Counted from the first letter of the stretch, positions 49,941 through 60,458 are shown. The stretch is 64,000 nucleotides of DNA from Streptomyces omiyaensis (GCF_014650895.1 NZ_BMVV01000011.1:62001-126000); one strand, 5' to 3'. The notes: generated by a model not told the origin, from the letters alone. Numbers and translations: made by a program.

Positions 49941-50870
49941 ATGAGTCGCGAGGGCCGGCAGACCGGAGCGGACGCGGGCGAGGCACCGGAGGCCCCCACG
50001 GGCCGGGAGATCGTGGCCGGCGTGGACGGCTCGCCGGAGAGCCTGGCTGCCGCCGCGTGGGCCGCGCGGGAGGCGGAGCACCGGGGCGCCCCGCTGCGGC
50101 TCGCGCACGCCTGGCGGTGGGAACCGCTCGACCTGCCGCTCGTCCAGGACCGCGACGCGCAGCAGCGGGCCGCCGAGGAGGTCGTCCGCTCGGCGGCGGC
50201 GGAGATCGGCGAGCGGCACCCGGGGGTGGCCGTCACCGCCGAGGTGCTCACCGACACCCCGGTCGCCGCGCTGCTCGACACGCTCGACGAGGCCGAGATG
50301 CTGGTCATCGGCTCGCGCGGACACGGGGCGGTGGCCGGCTTCCTGCTCGGCTCCTACGGCCAGCAGGTCATCGCCGCCGCCACCCGCCCCGTCGTGGCCG
50401 TCCGCGCCCGCGACGACCGGGCCGCCGAACCGCCCACCGGCGAGATCCTGGTGGGCCAGCAGGGCACCCCCGAGGACAGCGAGGCGGTGCTGCGCTTCGC
50501 CTTCGAGACCGCCGCCGCCCGGGGCGCCGCGATCCGCGCGGTGCGCGCCTGGAGCCTGCCGCCGCTCTTCGCGTACAGCCCGGCGTCGATGCGGCTCGCC
50601 GACGACGCCGGCGGCCTGGTGCCCTTCGAGGAGAAGGCGCTGCGCGAGGCGCTGGCGCCGTGGCGGGAGCGGTACCCGTACGTGCCGGTGACCGAGCACG
50701 TCGAGCTCGGCAGCGCCGGACAGGTCCTGCTGACCACCTCCGGCGCCGCGCAGCTCCTGGTGGTCGGCCGCCGGGCGAAGCGCGGGGCGCTGGGGCAGCG
50801 CATCGGCTCGGTCGCGCACGCGGCGCTCCACCTGGCGCCGTGCCCGGTCGCGGTGGTCCCGCAGGGCTGA
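49941..50870 (+). CDS. Tandem universal stress protein
   Basis: This 309-residue protein has two Usp domains. The first starts IVAGVDGSPESLAAAAWAAR and has the ATP-site pattern LVIGSRGHGAVAGFLLGSYG (G-2x-G-9x-G[S/T]). The second starts ILVGQQGTPEDSEAVLRFAF and ends with a similar but changed LLVVGRRAKRGALGQRIGSV. Tandem Usp proteins bind ATP and act in dormancy and stress. The ATG at 49941 follows GGGAGG. It is monocistronic. Confidence 0.9.
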   Translation: MSREGRQTGADAGEAPEAPTGREIVAGVDGSPESLAAAAWAAREAEHRGAPLRLAHAWRWEPLDLPLVQDRDAQQRAAEEVVRSAAAEIGERHPGVAVTAEVLTDTPVAALLDTLDEAEMLVIGSRGHGAVAGFLLGSYGQQVIAAATRPVVAVRARDDRAAEPPTGEILVGQQGTPEDSEAVLRFAFETAAARGAAIRAVRAWSLPPLFAYSPASMRLADDAGGLVPFEEKALREALAPWRERYPYVPVTEHVELGSAGQVLLTTSGAAQLLVVGRRAKRGALGQRIGSVAHAALHLAPCPVAVVPQG

Positions 50871-51052
50871 GCGGCGTGGACCCCCTTCGGGCGGTCCCGT
50901 CAAGTCGGCACGTCAGGTCGGCGCGCGGAGTTGACCCGCCGGGTTGACGTGGGGTGTCGGGGCGGCGGAGCGCGGAAAGCCTTGACCCCGTCGCCCCGGT
51001 GCCCGCGCGGGCACCGGACCGGACGGCGACGCAGGCGAGAGAGCGGAGCTCC

Positions 51053-51904
51053 ATGCGGTACGACGGTCCCGACCCATCCGACCCCTTCGAACACACCCGC
51101 CCCGGCGTCCCCCCGTCCGGCCGCCACCGCCGCGGCGGCCCGGTCCGCCGCCGCGTGCTCCCCCGGCCGGGCTTCCCCGCGGCGGTCCTCGCCGCGGGCA
51201 CCACCGCGGCCGCCGTCACCGTCCTCCTCGGCCTGTACGCGGCCACCGCCCCCTCCTCCCCCGCCCCCCGCGCGGCCCGGGCCCCCGCCCTCCAGGCTCC
51301 GCTCCCCTCCCGCGCCGGCGCCGTGCCGGTCCGGACGCCCGACGCCGTCCGGACGGAACCGGCCGCCCGCCGGAGCGGCGGCGCCGGCCGGACGGCGGAA
51401 GGGCCCGCCTCCCCGGCCCCGGACGAATCCGTCCGGGGCCCCGCCCCGCAGACCGGGGCCGGGCTCGCCCCGCAGACCGGGGCCGGGGCCGCCGCCCCGG
51501 TGACGGTGCCGGCCCGGGCCGGCCGCTACGTCCAGGACGTCATCGCGCTCGCCAACGACGAGCGGGAGAAGGCGGGGTGCGGCGCGCTGCGCGCCGAGCC
51601 CCGGCTGGCCCGGGCCGCCCAGGGGCACGCGGACGACATGGCGGCGCGCGACTACTACGCCCACGACAGCCCCGAGGGGCGGGACGGCGGCGACCGCATC
51701 GCCGCCAGCGGGTACGACTGGTCGGCCTGGGGCGAGAACATCCACAAGGGCCCCAGGACCCCGGCGCGGGCGATGGAAAGCTGGATGGGCAGCGCGGCCC
51801 ACCGGGCGAACATCCTCAACTGCTCGTTCCGCGACATCGGGGTGGGGGTGACCCTCACCGCCGACGGACCGTGGTGGGTGCAGGACTTCGGGACGAAGGG
51901 GTGA
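51053..51904 (+). CDS. Membrane-anchored CAP/SCP-domain protein
   Basis: This 283-residue protein has an Arg-rich cytoplasmic start, one membrane helix (about 41-65), a Pro/Ala-rich linker (66-155) and an extracytoplasmic CAP domain (about 157-283) with ALANDEREKAGCGALR, ARAAQGHADDMAARDYYAHD, WSAWGENIH and AHRANILNCSFRDIGVG. The CAP-site His (YAHDS, AHRANIL) and Glu (GENI) are present. Its CAP domain is close to that fused to the convergent sigma factor, suggesting duplication. Confidence 0.87.
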   Translation: MRYDGPDPSDPFEHTRPGVPPSGRHRRGGPVRRRVLPRPGFPAAVLAAGTTAAAVTVLLGLYAATAPSSPAPRAARAPALQAPLPSRAGAVPVRTPDAVRTEPAARRSGGAGRTAEGPASPAPDESVRGPAPQTGAGLAPQTGAGAAAPVTVPARAGRYVQDVIALANDEREKAGCGALRAEPRLARAAQGHADDMAARDYYAHDSPEGRDGGDRIAASGYDWSAWGENIHKGPRTPARAMESWMGSAAHRANILNCSFRDIGVGVTLTADGPWWVQDFGTKG

Positions 51905-51968
51905 CGCCCGCCCGGTCCGCGGGCGCCACCGGGTGACGAAGGGGTGACGCCCGCTCAGTTCGCGGGCG
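51905..51968. terminator. Tandem duplicated hairpins between convergent CAP genes
   Basis: Two copies of the hairpin CGCCCGC-N7-GCGGGCG lie at 51905-51925 and 51948-51968, 43 bases apart, each inside a direct repeat beginning GACGAAGGGGTGACGCCCGC (51892 and 51935). The first follows the CAP gene stop and the second contains the sigma-CAP stop codon (51955-51957). They probably terminate both transcripts. Confidence 0.75.
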
Positions 51969-53628
51969 CCGCCAGGTTCTGCACCCAGACCGTGCCGCGC
52001 GGTCCGGGCACGGCGGCCACCCCGGTGTCGCGGTAGGAGCAGTCCAGCAGGTTGCGCTCGTGGCCGGCGTCGTCGCGCCAGCTCGCGACGACGGTCGCCG
52101 GATCCCGCTGCCCCTGGGCCAGGTTCTCCGCCCAGGCCGACCAGCGGTATCCGGCCTCGGTGATCCGGGTGTCCGCGAACTCGCCCTCGGGGCTGGCGTG
52201 GTCGTAGTAGCCGCGGTCCGTCATGTCCCGGGCGTAGGCGCGGGCGGCGGCCGTCAGCCGCGGATCGGTGCGCAGCGGGCCGCAGCCGGCGTCCGCCCGG
52301 AGCCGGTTGACCAGCTCCGTCACCCGCTCCCCCGGGTCGGCCGGGGGCGGTGCGACGGTGCGGGTCGGGCTCGGGGGCGCCGTGGTGGCCGGGGTCCTGG
52401 CGGGCGTCGGCCGGGTGGTGGCCCTCGGGGTGGGGGTGGGCGCCGGGGACGTCACCGCCGGGGTGGTGGTGACGGGCGGGGCGGCGGCGGGCCGGGTGGG
52501 CTCGGGCCGGGAGGGAGCCGCTCGCTCGGGAAGGGTGAACACGAGCGCCCCGAGCACGGCGACGGCCGCGACCCCGGCGCCCCCGGCCAGACGGCCGGGC
52601 GTCCAGTGGGGCGCGGCGGGGCCGGGGGACGGCGGGGCCGCGACGGGGCCGGCGGGAGCCGCCGGGGCGCCCGGGGTGCCGGCGGGGGCCGTCGGTGCGG
52701 CAGCGGTTTCGACGGGGGCCGGGGGCGCGCCGGGGGTGTCGGCGGGGACCGCCGAAGCGCCGGTCGCGTCGGTGGGCGCCGCCGGGGCGCCGGGGGCCGG
52801 GGCGGCGTGACCGGCCGGTTCGGCGGCGAACGCGGGGGGCGCGGCGGCGTCGAGGGCGGCGGCGACGGGCGGGACCAGGCCGATGCCGACCAGCAGGCCC
52901 TCGACGGGGGCGAGGCCGCGGCGGGCGCGGCCGGCCGCGCAGGCGCGGCACTCGCGCAGGTGGCGGGCGAGGCGCTTGCGCCACAGCGGGGAGGGGCGGC
53001 CGTCCCAGCGGGTGAGGACGGCGTCGAGGTCGGGGCAGCGCGGGCGGGCGTCGAGGGCGCCCACCACGGCCCGGCCGGTCTCCAGGCGCTCCTTCATCCG
53101 CTGGACGCGGACGGCGGCGTGGGCCGGGTCGAGACCGAGGGCTTCGGCGAGTTCGGCGCGGGTGAGCTCGCCGGAGGCCTCCAGCCACCACAGCGAGAGC
53201 AGCTCGTGGTCGTCCTCGTCGAGCCAGCGGGTGGCCCGGGCGACGTCGCGGCGCTGCCCGGTCAGGCCGAGCCGGAGGATCGTGAGGTCGGTGAAGTCGC
53301 CGGCCGGGTCGGCGAGGTCGACGGCCCGGTCGAGGCCGGGCACGGGCGCCTGGCGGCGCTCCCGCCACCGGCGGCGCACCCCGTTCATGGCGATGGCGAC
53401 GAGCCAGGACCGGAAGCGGGCCGGGTCCCGCAGTCCGGGCAGCCCGTCGAGGGCGCGGACCAGGGTCTCCTGGACGATGTCGTCGGTGTCGGCGTGCCCG
53501 TCGAGGGCGCGCCCGACCACGTTGTGCACGAGCGGCAGGCAGGCGCGTACCAGTTCGTCCCTGGCGTGCGGGTCGCCCGCGCGCGCCGCCTCCACCAGGT
53601 CGGTGGTGCGCTGCTCGTCGCTGTGCAT
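51955..53628 (-). CDS. ECF sigma factor fused to zinc-finger-like segment, membrane helix and CAP domain
   Basis: This single 557-residue chain holds ECF sigma region 2 (about 25-95; HADTDDIVQETLVRALDGLP), region 4 (about 125-185; LTRAELAEALGLDPAHAAVR), then C198 and H223-x3-C227-x2-C230 (HLRECRAC) resembling the zinc site of ZAS anti-sigma domains. A Pro/Ala linker follows, then a membrane helix (346-366), a Thr/Pro linker and an extracytoplasmic CAP domain (433-555; WSAWAENLAQG, HERNLLDCSYRDTGV). There is no separate anti-sigma gene. It starts at the ATG at 53628. It is reasonable to infer a membrane-tethered sigma factor that is freed on an envelope signal. Confidence 0.87.
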   Translation of the reverse strand: MHSDEQRTTDLVEAARAGDPHARDELVRACLPLVHNVVGRALDGHADTDDIVQETLVRALDGLPGLRDPARFRSWLVAIAMNGVRRRWRERRQAPVPGLDRAVDLADPAGDFTDLTILRLGLTGQRRDVARATRWLDEDDHELLSLWWLEASGELTRAELAEALGLDPAHAAVRVQRMKERLETGRAVVGALDARPRCPDLDAVLTRWDGRPSPLWRKRLARHLRECRACAAGRARRGLAPVEGLLVGIGLVPPVAAALDAAAPPAFAAEPAGHAAPAPGAPAAPTDATGASAVPADTPGAPPAPVETAAAPTAPAGTPGAPAAPAGPVAAPPSPGPAAPHWTPGRLAGGAGVAAVAVLGALVFTLPERAAPSRPEPTRPAAAPPVTTTPAVTSPAPTPTPRATTRPTPARTPATTAPPSPTRTVAPPPADPGERVTELVNRLRADAGCGPLRTDPRLTAAARAYARDMTDRGYYDHASPEGEFADTRITEAGYRWSAWAENLAQGQRDPATVVASWRDDAGHERNLLDCSYRDTGVAAVPGPRGTVWVQNLAAPAN

Positions 53629-53737
53629 GGATGGTGCTCCCTCGTGCCCGGTCCTCGTCCCCGTCGTGTGGGGAGACGCGTGGGGCCGGGTAGGGATAAC
53701 ACTTTTTCCGGCCACCGGTCCAGCCGGACGGTTTCGG

Positions 53738-53820
53738 CCGGCGATCCCGTCGGCGCTCGATGGGACCGGCGATCCCGTCGGCCCTCGATCGGACCGGCGA
53801 TCCGGTCGGGCACGCGATCC
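53738..53820. repeat. 28-bp tandem repeats upstream of the sigma-CAP gene
   Basis: Two near-identical 28-bp units beginning CCGGCGATCCCGTCGG lie at 53738-53765 and 53766-53793. Shorter derivatives (CCGGCGATCCGGTCGGGCAC and CGATCCGGTCGGGCCCTCGG) follow to about 53835. It lies 110-200 bases upstream of the start, behind an AT-rich patch at 53695-53708. It may be regulatory or slippage-derived. Confidence 0.7.
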
Positions 53821-53885
53821 GGTCGGGCCCTCGGACCGGCCGGCGGCCGTACCGGGGCTCGCCGGGGCCGGTCCGCGGTCCGGGC

Positions 53886-54176
53886 CTAGCCGGTCGGATG
53901 GGGCAGGCGCGGGACGGTGGCCCCGTGGCCCTCCCGTACGGCCTCCACGACGGCGGCGTGGAGTTCGCGGCTCTCCTCCTCCGAGGAACAGGGGACGGGA
54001 CTGCCCGACATGGTGAACCAGTCGGAGGCGCCGCTGTACTGCACGGCCACGCGTGCCTCACCGTCGACGAAGGTCGTGTGCACGGTCATGTCGCCCGTGA
54101 CGATTCCGCCCTCGACGGTCAGCACCCCACCACGCCCGGTGTAGACACCGGCGGTCGTCCAAGATGCCCAGCTCAT
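53886..54176 (-). CDS. Small hypothetical protein
   Basis: This 96-residue protein begins MSWASWTTAGVYTGRGG at the ATG at 54176, with GGAGG four bases upstream. It has predicted beta strands (VLTVEGGIVTGDMTVHTTFV, ARVAVQYSGASDWFTMSG) and an acidic helix at the end (SSEEESRELHAAVVEAVREG). No family recognised, no signal peptide. It sits between the sigma-CAP gene and the icd terminator. Confidence 0.65.
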   Translation of the reverse strand: MSWASWTTAGVYTGRGGVLTVEGGIVTGDMTVHTTFVDGEARVAVQYSGASDWFTMSGSPVPCSSEEESRELHAAVVEAVREGHGATVPRLPHPTG

Positions 54177-54220
54177 GCCCTCCAGGGTCACACCCGGACG
54201 GCGTAAGCGCCACCGACGGG

Positions 54221-54255
54221 ACCGCCCCGGCCGGAATCGTTCCGGCCGGGGCGGT
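54221..54255. terminator. Terminator after icd
   Basis: A perfect 16-bp stem (ACCGCCCCGGCCGGAA with its complement) around the loop TCG, 16 bases after the icd stop on the minus strand. Confidence 0.9.
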
Positions 54256-54270
54256 TCGCGTCGTGCCGGA

Positions 54271-56490
<2,220 letters not shown>

Positions 56491-56533
56491 CAGGTGCTCC
56501 GCTCCACGTCTGCGTATGCGAGATTGCTCGACA

Positions 56534-57604
56534 TCAAGATATCTCGTGATCGCGGTTCTCCGTAAAGGGGCCCACCAGCTCGCCCTGATCCGGGGCTCCG
56601 GAGTCCTCCACGAAGGGCCCGCCGAGCCGGTACGGCGCCGGGCCGCCGTCCAGGTCGACGTGGCGCACCAGGACGAGCAGGGCGAGGCCCGCGGCGGCCC
56701 CGGCACCGGCGGCGAGGGCCTGCCCGCAGCGGTGGGCGAGGCGGAGCTCGTCGGGGTCGTACGGGGCGGTGGCGGGCAGTCCGAGGGTCTCGCCGAGCAG
56801 CAGGAAGCCGGCCGCGAGCCCGCCGGCGGCGAGCAGCGCGAGCGGCAGGGTCGCCGGGAGCCCGCGCAGGGCGGTGCCGCGCCGGGTGCCGGGGCGGACC
56901 CTGCCCCGGCGCGCCAGGAGGGCGATCAGGCCGCACTGGACGGCCAGGGCGAGGAAGGCCCCGGCGATGACGTCGCCGGGGCGGTGGTCGCCGGTGGCGA
57001 CCGAGTAGGCGCCGAGGACGACGGCCCACAGGGTCGCGGCGCCGGTGACGAGCTCGCGGGAGCGCCGGGGCACGACCAGGGGCAGGGCGAAGGCGACCCC
57101 GAAGGCGAGGGTGGCGGTGGCGCTGGGGAAGCCGCTGGGCGCCAGGGCGCCGGCGCCCTCGGCGAGCCGGGGCCGGGGCGCGAACCGCTGGAGGAGGCCG
57201 GCGAGGGCGACCGAGACGGCGACGGCCGCGGCGGCGGCCCCGGTGAGCGCGTACCTCCTGCGCAGCGCGCCGACGGCGACGAGGAGGAGGCAGGCGAGGA
57301 CGAGGGAGAGGGTGGCGGCCCCCGCCAGGGAGGGATGGTCGCGCACGAAGTCGGCGACGCGGGTGTCGGCGCGCCGGCCGGTCACCGCCGCGTCGCCCCA
57401 GCGGCGGCCCGTCGCGGTGAGCACGAGGCCCGCGTAGACGAGGGTGAGGAGCAGGACGGCGCCGAGGCAGGCGCGCCGGGTCCGGGTGCGTATCCGGGTG
57501 CTGAAGGAGCCCGCGGCCTCGCCCGCCACGGCGGCGTACCACCACGTCTCACCGGCTCGGGGCGGTCTCCGGGAGCCGCCCGTGCGCCTGTCGTAGGAAG
57601 CCAT
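56534..57604 (-). CDS. PAP2-like phosphatase family membrane protein
   Basis: This 356-residue protein begins MASYDRRTGGSRRPP and has about eight membrane helices. The PAP2 region has LQRFAPRPRL (C1), GFPSATATLAFG where PSGH is expected (C2 His lost) and YSVATGDHRPGDVIAG (C3, His kept but the SR reduced). Missing the C2 His may weaken or change catalysis. It could act on lipid phosphates such as undecaprenyl pyrophosphate, but the altered site makes this uncertain. Confidence 0.78.
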   Translation of the reverse strand: MASYDRRTGGSRRPPRAGETWWYAAVAGEAAGSFSTRIRTRTRRACLGAVLLLTLVYAGLVLTATGRRWGDAAVTGRRADTRVADFVRDHPSLAGAATLSLVLACLLLVAVGALRRRYALTGAAAAAVAVSVALAGLLQRFAPRPRLAEGAGALAPSGFPSATATLAFGVAFALPLVVPRRSRELVTGAATLWAVVLGAYSVATGDHRPGDVIAGAFLALAVQCGLIALLARRGRVRPGTRRGTALRGLPATLPLALLAAGGLAAGFLLLGETLGLPATAPYDPDELRLAHRCGQALAAGAGAAAGLALLVLVRHVDLDGGPAPYRLGGPFVEDSGAPDQGELVGPFTENRDHEIS

Positions 57605-57956
57605 GCCCCGATTCGAACCCACGCCCGGCCGGGCCGCCTGCTGGGATCACCCGAACGACACGCCGGGCGCGGATTCCGTCGGCGCGGGGACCGAGTGGGG
57701 CGACGACGAGCAGGATCGGCGCGGCGAGCAGGGCGAGGAGGGCGACCAGGCCGAGGGCGGACCCGACGGCCGGTTCGCCGGCGCGTCCGGCGGCGCTCCG
57801 GAGGGCGAAGGAGGCGGCCGTGACCAGCTGGGCCCGGCCGTGGAGGGCGACCCGGCGGACCCGGTGGCGGGGCCACGGCGGCACCCACCCGGAGCGCAGG
57901 GTGACGGCGCCGACGGCCGCGAGGAGGAGCGCGAGCGCCCCCGGGACGGCGTACAT
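57549..57956 (-). CDS. Small membrane protein, possible
   Basis: A 135-residue frame begins MYAVPGALALLLAAVGAVTL and has three hydrophobic segments (about 1-20, 44-58, 68-90) around basic loops (PPWPRHRVRRVALHGRAQ), like many short actinobacterial membrane proteins. No strong ribosome site precedes it, and its 3' end overlaps the PAP2 start by 56 bases in another frame. If real, it is coupled to the PAP2 gene. Confidence 0.45.
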   Translation of the reverse strand: MYAVPGALALLLAAVGAVTLRSGWVPPWPRHRVRRVALHGRAQLVTAASFALRSAAGRAGEPAVGSALGLVALLALLAAPILLVVAPLGPRADGIRARRVVRVIPAGGPAGRGFESGHGFLRQAHGRLPETAPSR

Positions 57957-58157
57957 GTTCGTGGAGGCCCCCCGGTCGCCGCCGGACCGGTGCCGACGGT
58001 GTCGCGATCATGCCGGGCGCGGGCGAACGGGCGGAAGCCCCGGGAGGGGGCTCGGGTGAACGGGCGGGTCCCGCCGGGACCGGGCGGGACGCGGCGGAGA
58101 CTGCGGGACCCTGCGGCATCGCGGATCACGCCGTGGCTCGCCGGATCCCGCCGGGGC

Positions 58158-59192
58158 TCAGGAGGAGGCGCGGACGACGAGTTCGGTGGGGAGCATCCGG
58201 CGGGGCTGGTCGTCGGGTTCGCTGGGCCCCGCGATCTCGGCGAGGAGCAGCCGGGCCATGGTGCGGCCCATCTCCTCGATGGGCTGGCGGACGCTGGTGA
58301 GCGGCGGGTCCATGAGGCGGGCGACGGCGGAGTCGTCGACGCCGACGAGGGCGACGTCCTCCGGGACCCGGCGGCCGGCCTCGCGCAGCACGGCGCGGGC
58401 GCCGGCCGCCATCACGTCGGAGGCGGCGAAGACGGCGTCCGGGCCGGGGGCGCGGCCGAGCAGCTCGCGCATGGCGCGGCGGCCGCCCTCCTCGGTGAAG
58501 TCCCCGGTGGCGACGAGGGCGTCGTCGGCGGGGAGACCGGCCTCGGCGAGGCCCTCGCGGTAGCCGTCGAGGCGGCAGCGGGCGCCGTACATGTCGAGGG
58601 GGCCGGTGATGGTGGCGATGCGGGTGCGCCCGCCGGCGGCGAGGTGGGCGACGGCGGCGCGGCCGGCGCCGGTGTTGTCGGAGTCGACGAAGGCGACGGG
58701 CTCGTCCTCGCGGCGCCGGCCGTTGAGCACGGCGGGCAGGCCGAGGGCGCGGACCTGGTCGGGCAGCGGGTCGTCGGCGTGCACGGAGACGAGCAGGACG
58801 CCGTCGACGCGCTGGGCCGCGAGGTACTGCTCGAAGCGCTGGCGCTCCTGGTCGCTGCGGATCAGGGTGAGCAGCAACTGCTTGTCGGCTGCGGCGAGTT
58901 CGCCGCTGACGCCGCGGATGATGTCGAGGAAGTAGGGCTCGGCGAAGAGCCGGGCCTCGGTCTCGGGGACGACGAGGGCGACGGCGTCCGTGCGGCTGCC
59001 GGCGAGGGCGCGGGCGGCGCGGTTGGGGACGTAGCCGAGCTCGGCGACGGCCTTCTCGACGGCCGCCTTGGCGTGCTCGCTCACCTTCGGCGAGCCGTTG
59101 ATGACCCGGGAGACGGTGCCCCGGCCGACTCCGGCCCGGGCCGCGACCTCCTCCAGGGTGGGCCTGCCGGTCTGTCGCCCGCTCAGCGCCAT
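58158..59192 (-). CDS. LacI-family transcriptional regulator
   Basis: This 344-residue protein has the LacI helix-turn-helix and hinge (residues 9-60; PTLEEVAARAGVGRGTVSRV, INGSPKVSEHAKAAV, LGYVPNRAARALAG) and a periplasmic-binding-protein-like sensor. The ATG at 59192 follows GAGGGGAG. No sugar transport or glycosidase genes are adjacent, so its target is outside this stretch. Confidence 0.92.
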   Translation of the reverse strand: MALSGRQTGRPTLEEVAARAGVGRGTVSRVINGSPKVSEHAKAAVEKAVAELGYVPNRAARALAGSRTDAVALVVPETEARLFAEPYFLDIIRGVSGELAAADKQLLLTLIRSDQERQRFEQYLAAQRVDGVLLVSVHADDPLPDQVRALGLPAVLNGRRREDEPVAFVDSDNTGAGRAAVAHLAAGGRTRIATITGPLDMYGARCRLDGYREGLAEAGLPADDALVATGDFTEEGGRRAMRELLGRAPGPDAVFAASDVMAAGARAVLREAGRRVPEDVALVGVDDSAVARLMDPPLTSVRQPIEEMGRTMARLLLAEIAGPSEPDDQPRRMLPTELVVRASS

Positions 59193-59278
59193 CTGCCGCT
59201 TCTCCCCTCGGCCCCGGGCCGCCGCCCGCCCGTACTGTGCGGCGAACCTATCAGGCGGGCGGGCGGCTTCCGGCGGGA

Positions 59279-59608
59279 TCAGGCGCCGGTGGGCGCGAGC
59301 TCCGCCATCGGGCCCCAGCCGCGCCGGTCCGTGCGCACGTTGATGATCTCGGGGGTGGCGGCGACGGCCCCGGCCATGGCGGCGAGACCGGCGGCGAAGT
59401 GGTCGGAGGCGACGTGGACCGCACCGGCCTCGTCGTCGGCGAAGCCCTCCAGGAGGGTGTAGACGTTCGGGTCGTCGACGCCGCGGGACCAGTCGAAGAA
59501 GAGGTTGCCCGGCTCCGCGCGGGTGGCGCGGGTGAAGTCGGCGACCAGGTCGGGCCACCGGTCGGCGAGGTCGGGACGGACGGTGAAACGGACGGCGATG
59601 AAGATCAT
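59279..59608 (-). CDS. Antibiotic biosynthesis monooxygenase (ABM) domain protein
   Basis: This 109-residue protein matches the ABM ferredoxin-like fold: IFIAVRFTVRPDLADRWPDL, AEPGNLFFDWSRGVDDPNVY, then LLEGFADDEAGAVHVASDHF with the conserved His. Such dimeric proteins act on quinones, heme or polyketides, or are small stress proteins. It begins 5 bases after the IclR gene ends on the same strand, so the two form an operon. Confidence 0.87.
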   Translation of the reverse strand: MIFIAVRFTVRPDLADRWPDLVADFTRATRAEPGNLFFDWSRGVDDPNVYTLLEGFADDEAGAVHVASDHFAAGLAAMAGAVAATPEIINVRTDRRGWGPMAELAPTGA

Positions 59609-59612
59609 GCCG

Positions 59613-60458
59613 TCAGGCTGTGCCGGGCGGGCGGGGCGGGGCCAGGCGGGCGGCTCGGGATTCCGGCAGGGCCGGAAAGTCCGGGACCGCGCGGGCCAGG
59701 GCGGCCCGGACGGCGCCCCGGCGGCGGGAGAGGTCCGCGGTGGGCAGGGAGACGGAGAGGGCGTGCACGATGCCGTCGCCCCGGTCGGGCACGGCGACGG
59801 CCAGGCAGGTGTAGGCGAGGTCGGCCTCGCCGACGGAGACGGCGTACCCCTGGCCCCGGACGGTGGCCATCTCGGCCTCGAAGCGCTCGGCGCCGGTGAT
59901 GGTCCGCTCGGTGAGGCGGGCCATGCCGTGCTCGGCGAGATAGCGGCGGCGCCGGGCCCGCGGCAGCGCGGCGAGCAGCGCCTTCCCGTGCGCGGTGGCG
60001 TGCGCGCGGACCTCCGGGCCCGGGGTGAAGGGGTGGGCGGCGTCGGTGACGGGCGCGGTGGTGTCGACGACGGTGATCAGGCCGTCGCGGTAGGCCGTGT
60101 GGTACGCCTCCGCGCCGGTCGCCCGGCGCAGCCGCCCGAGGAGCTCGCCGGTGGGGGCGCCCAGTCCGTGGTGGCAGAGGTGGGCGCGGTGCAGGGCGGG
60201 GACGCGGGGTCCCGGGGCGTACCCCTCGGCGGTCCGCACGAGGTGGCCGCGGTCCAGCAGCGGACCGGCCAGGTGGTAGACGGTCGACAGGGCGCAGCCG
60301 AGCGCCCGGGCGAGCGCCTTGGCGCCCACGGGCCGTCCGGCGTCCGCGACCAGGTCGAGCAGGTCGAGCGCCCGTTCCACCGACCGGGGCCCGGCCGCGG
60401 GGGCGCGGAGCGGGTCGGCGGGCGGCTCGCGGCGGGGGAAGGGGTCGTCGGCGGCCAT
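59613..60458 (-). CDS. IclR-family transcriptional regulator
   Basis: This 281-residue protein has the IclR winged helix (about 24-85; SVERALDLLDLVADAGRPVG, ALARALGCALSTVYHLAGPL) and the effector domain with HATAHGKALLAALP and SVGEADLAYTCLAVAV. It is first in an operon with the ABM protein, which may be its target and sense the same compound. It is divergent from the VanW gene. Confidence 0.9.
   Translation of the reverse strand: MAADDPFPRREPPADPLRAPAAGPRSVERALDLLDLVADAGRPVGAKALARALGCALSTVYHLAGPLLDRGHLVRTAEGYAPGPRVPALHRAHLCHHGLGAPTGELLGRLRRATGAEAYHTAYRDGLITVVDTTAPVTDAAHPFTPGPEVRAHATAHGKALLAALPRARRRRYLAEHGMARLTERTITGAERFEAEMATVRGQGYAVSVGEADLAYTCLAVAVPDRGDGIVHALSVSLPTADLSRRRGAVRAALARAVPDFPALPESRAARLAPPRPPGTA

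Noticed and set aside
53738..53835. CRISPR-like short repeats
   Set aside because: The 28-bp units are directly adjacent with no unique spacers and degrade quickly; no cas genes are near.
57590..57640. tRNA-like T-arm (GGTTCGAATC on the minus strand near the PAP2 start)
   Set aside because: The flanking bases do not pair into a T-stem and no acceptor stem, anticodon arm or D-arm could be found.
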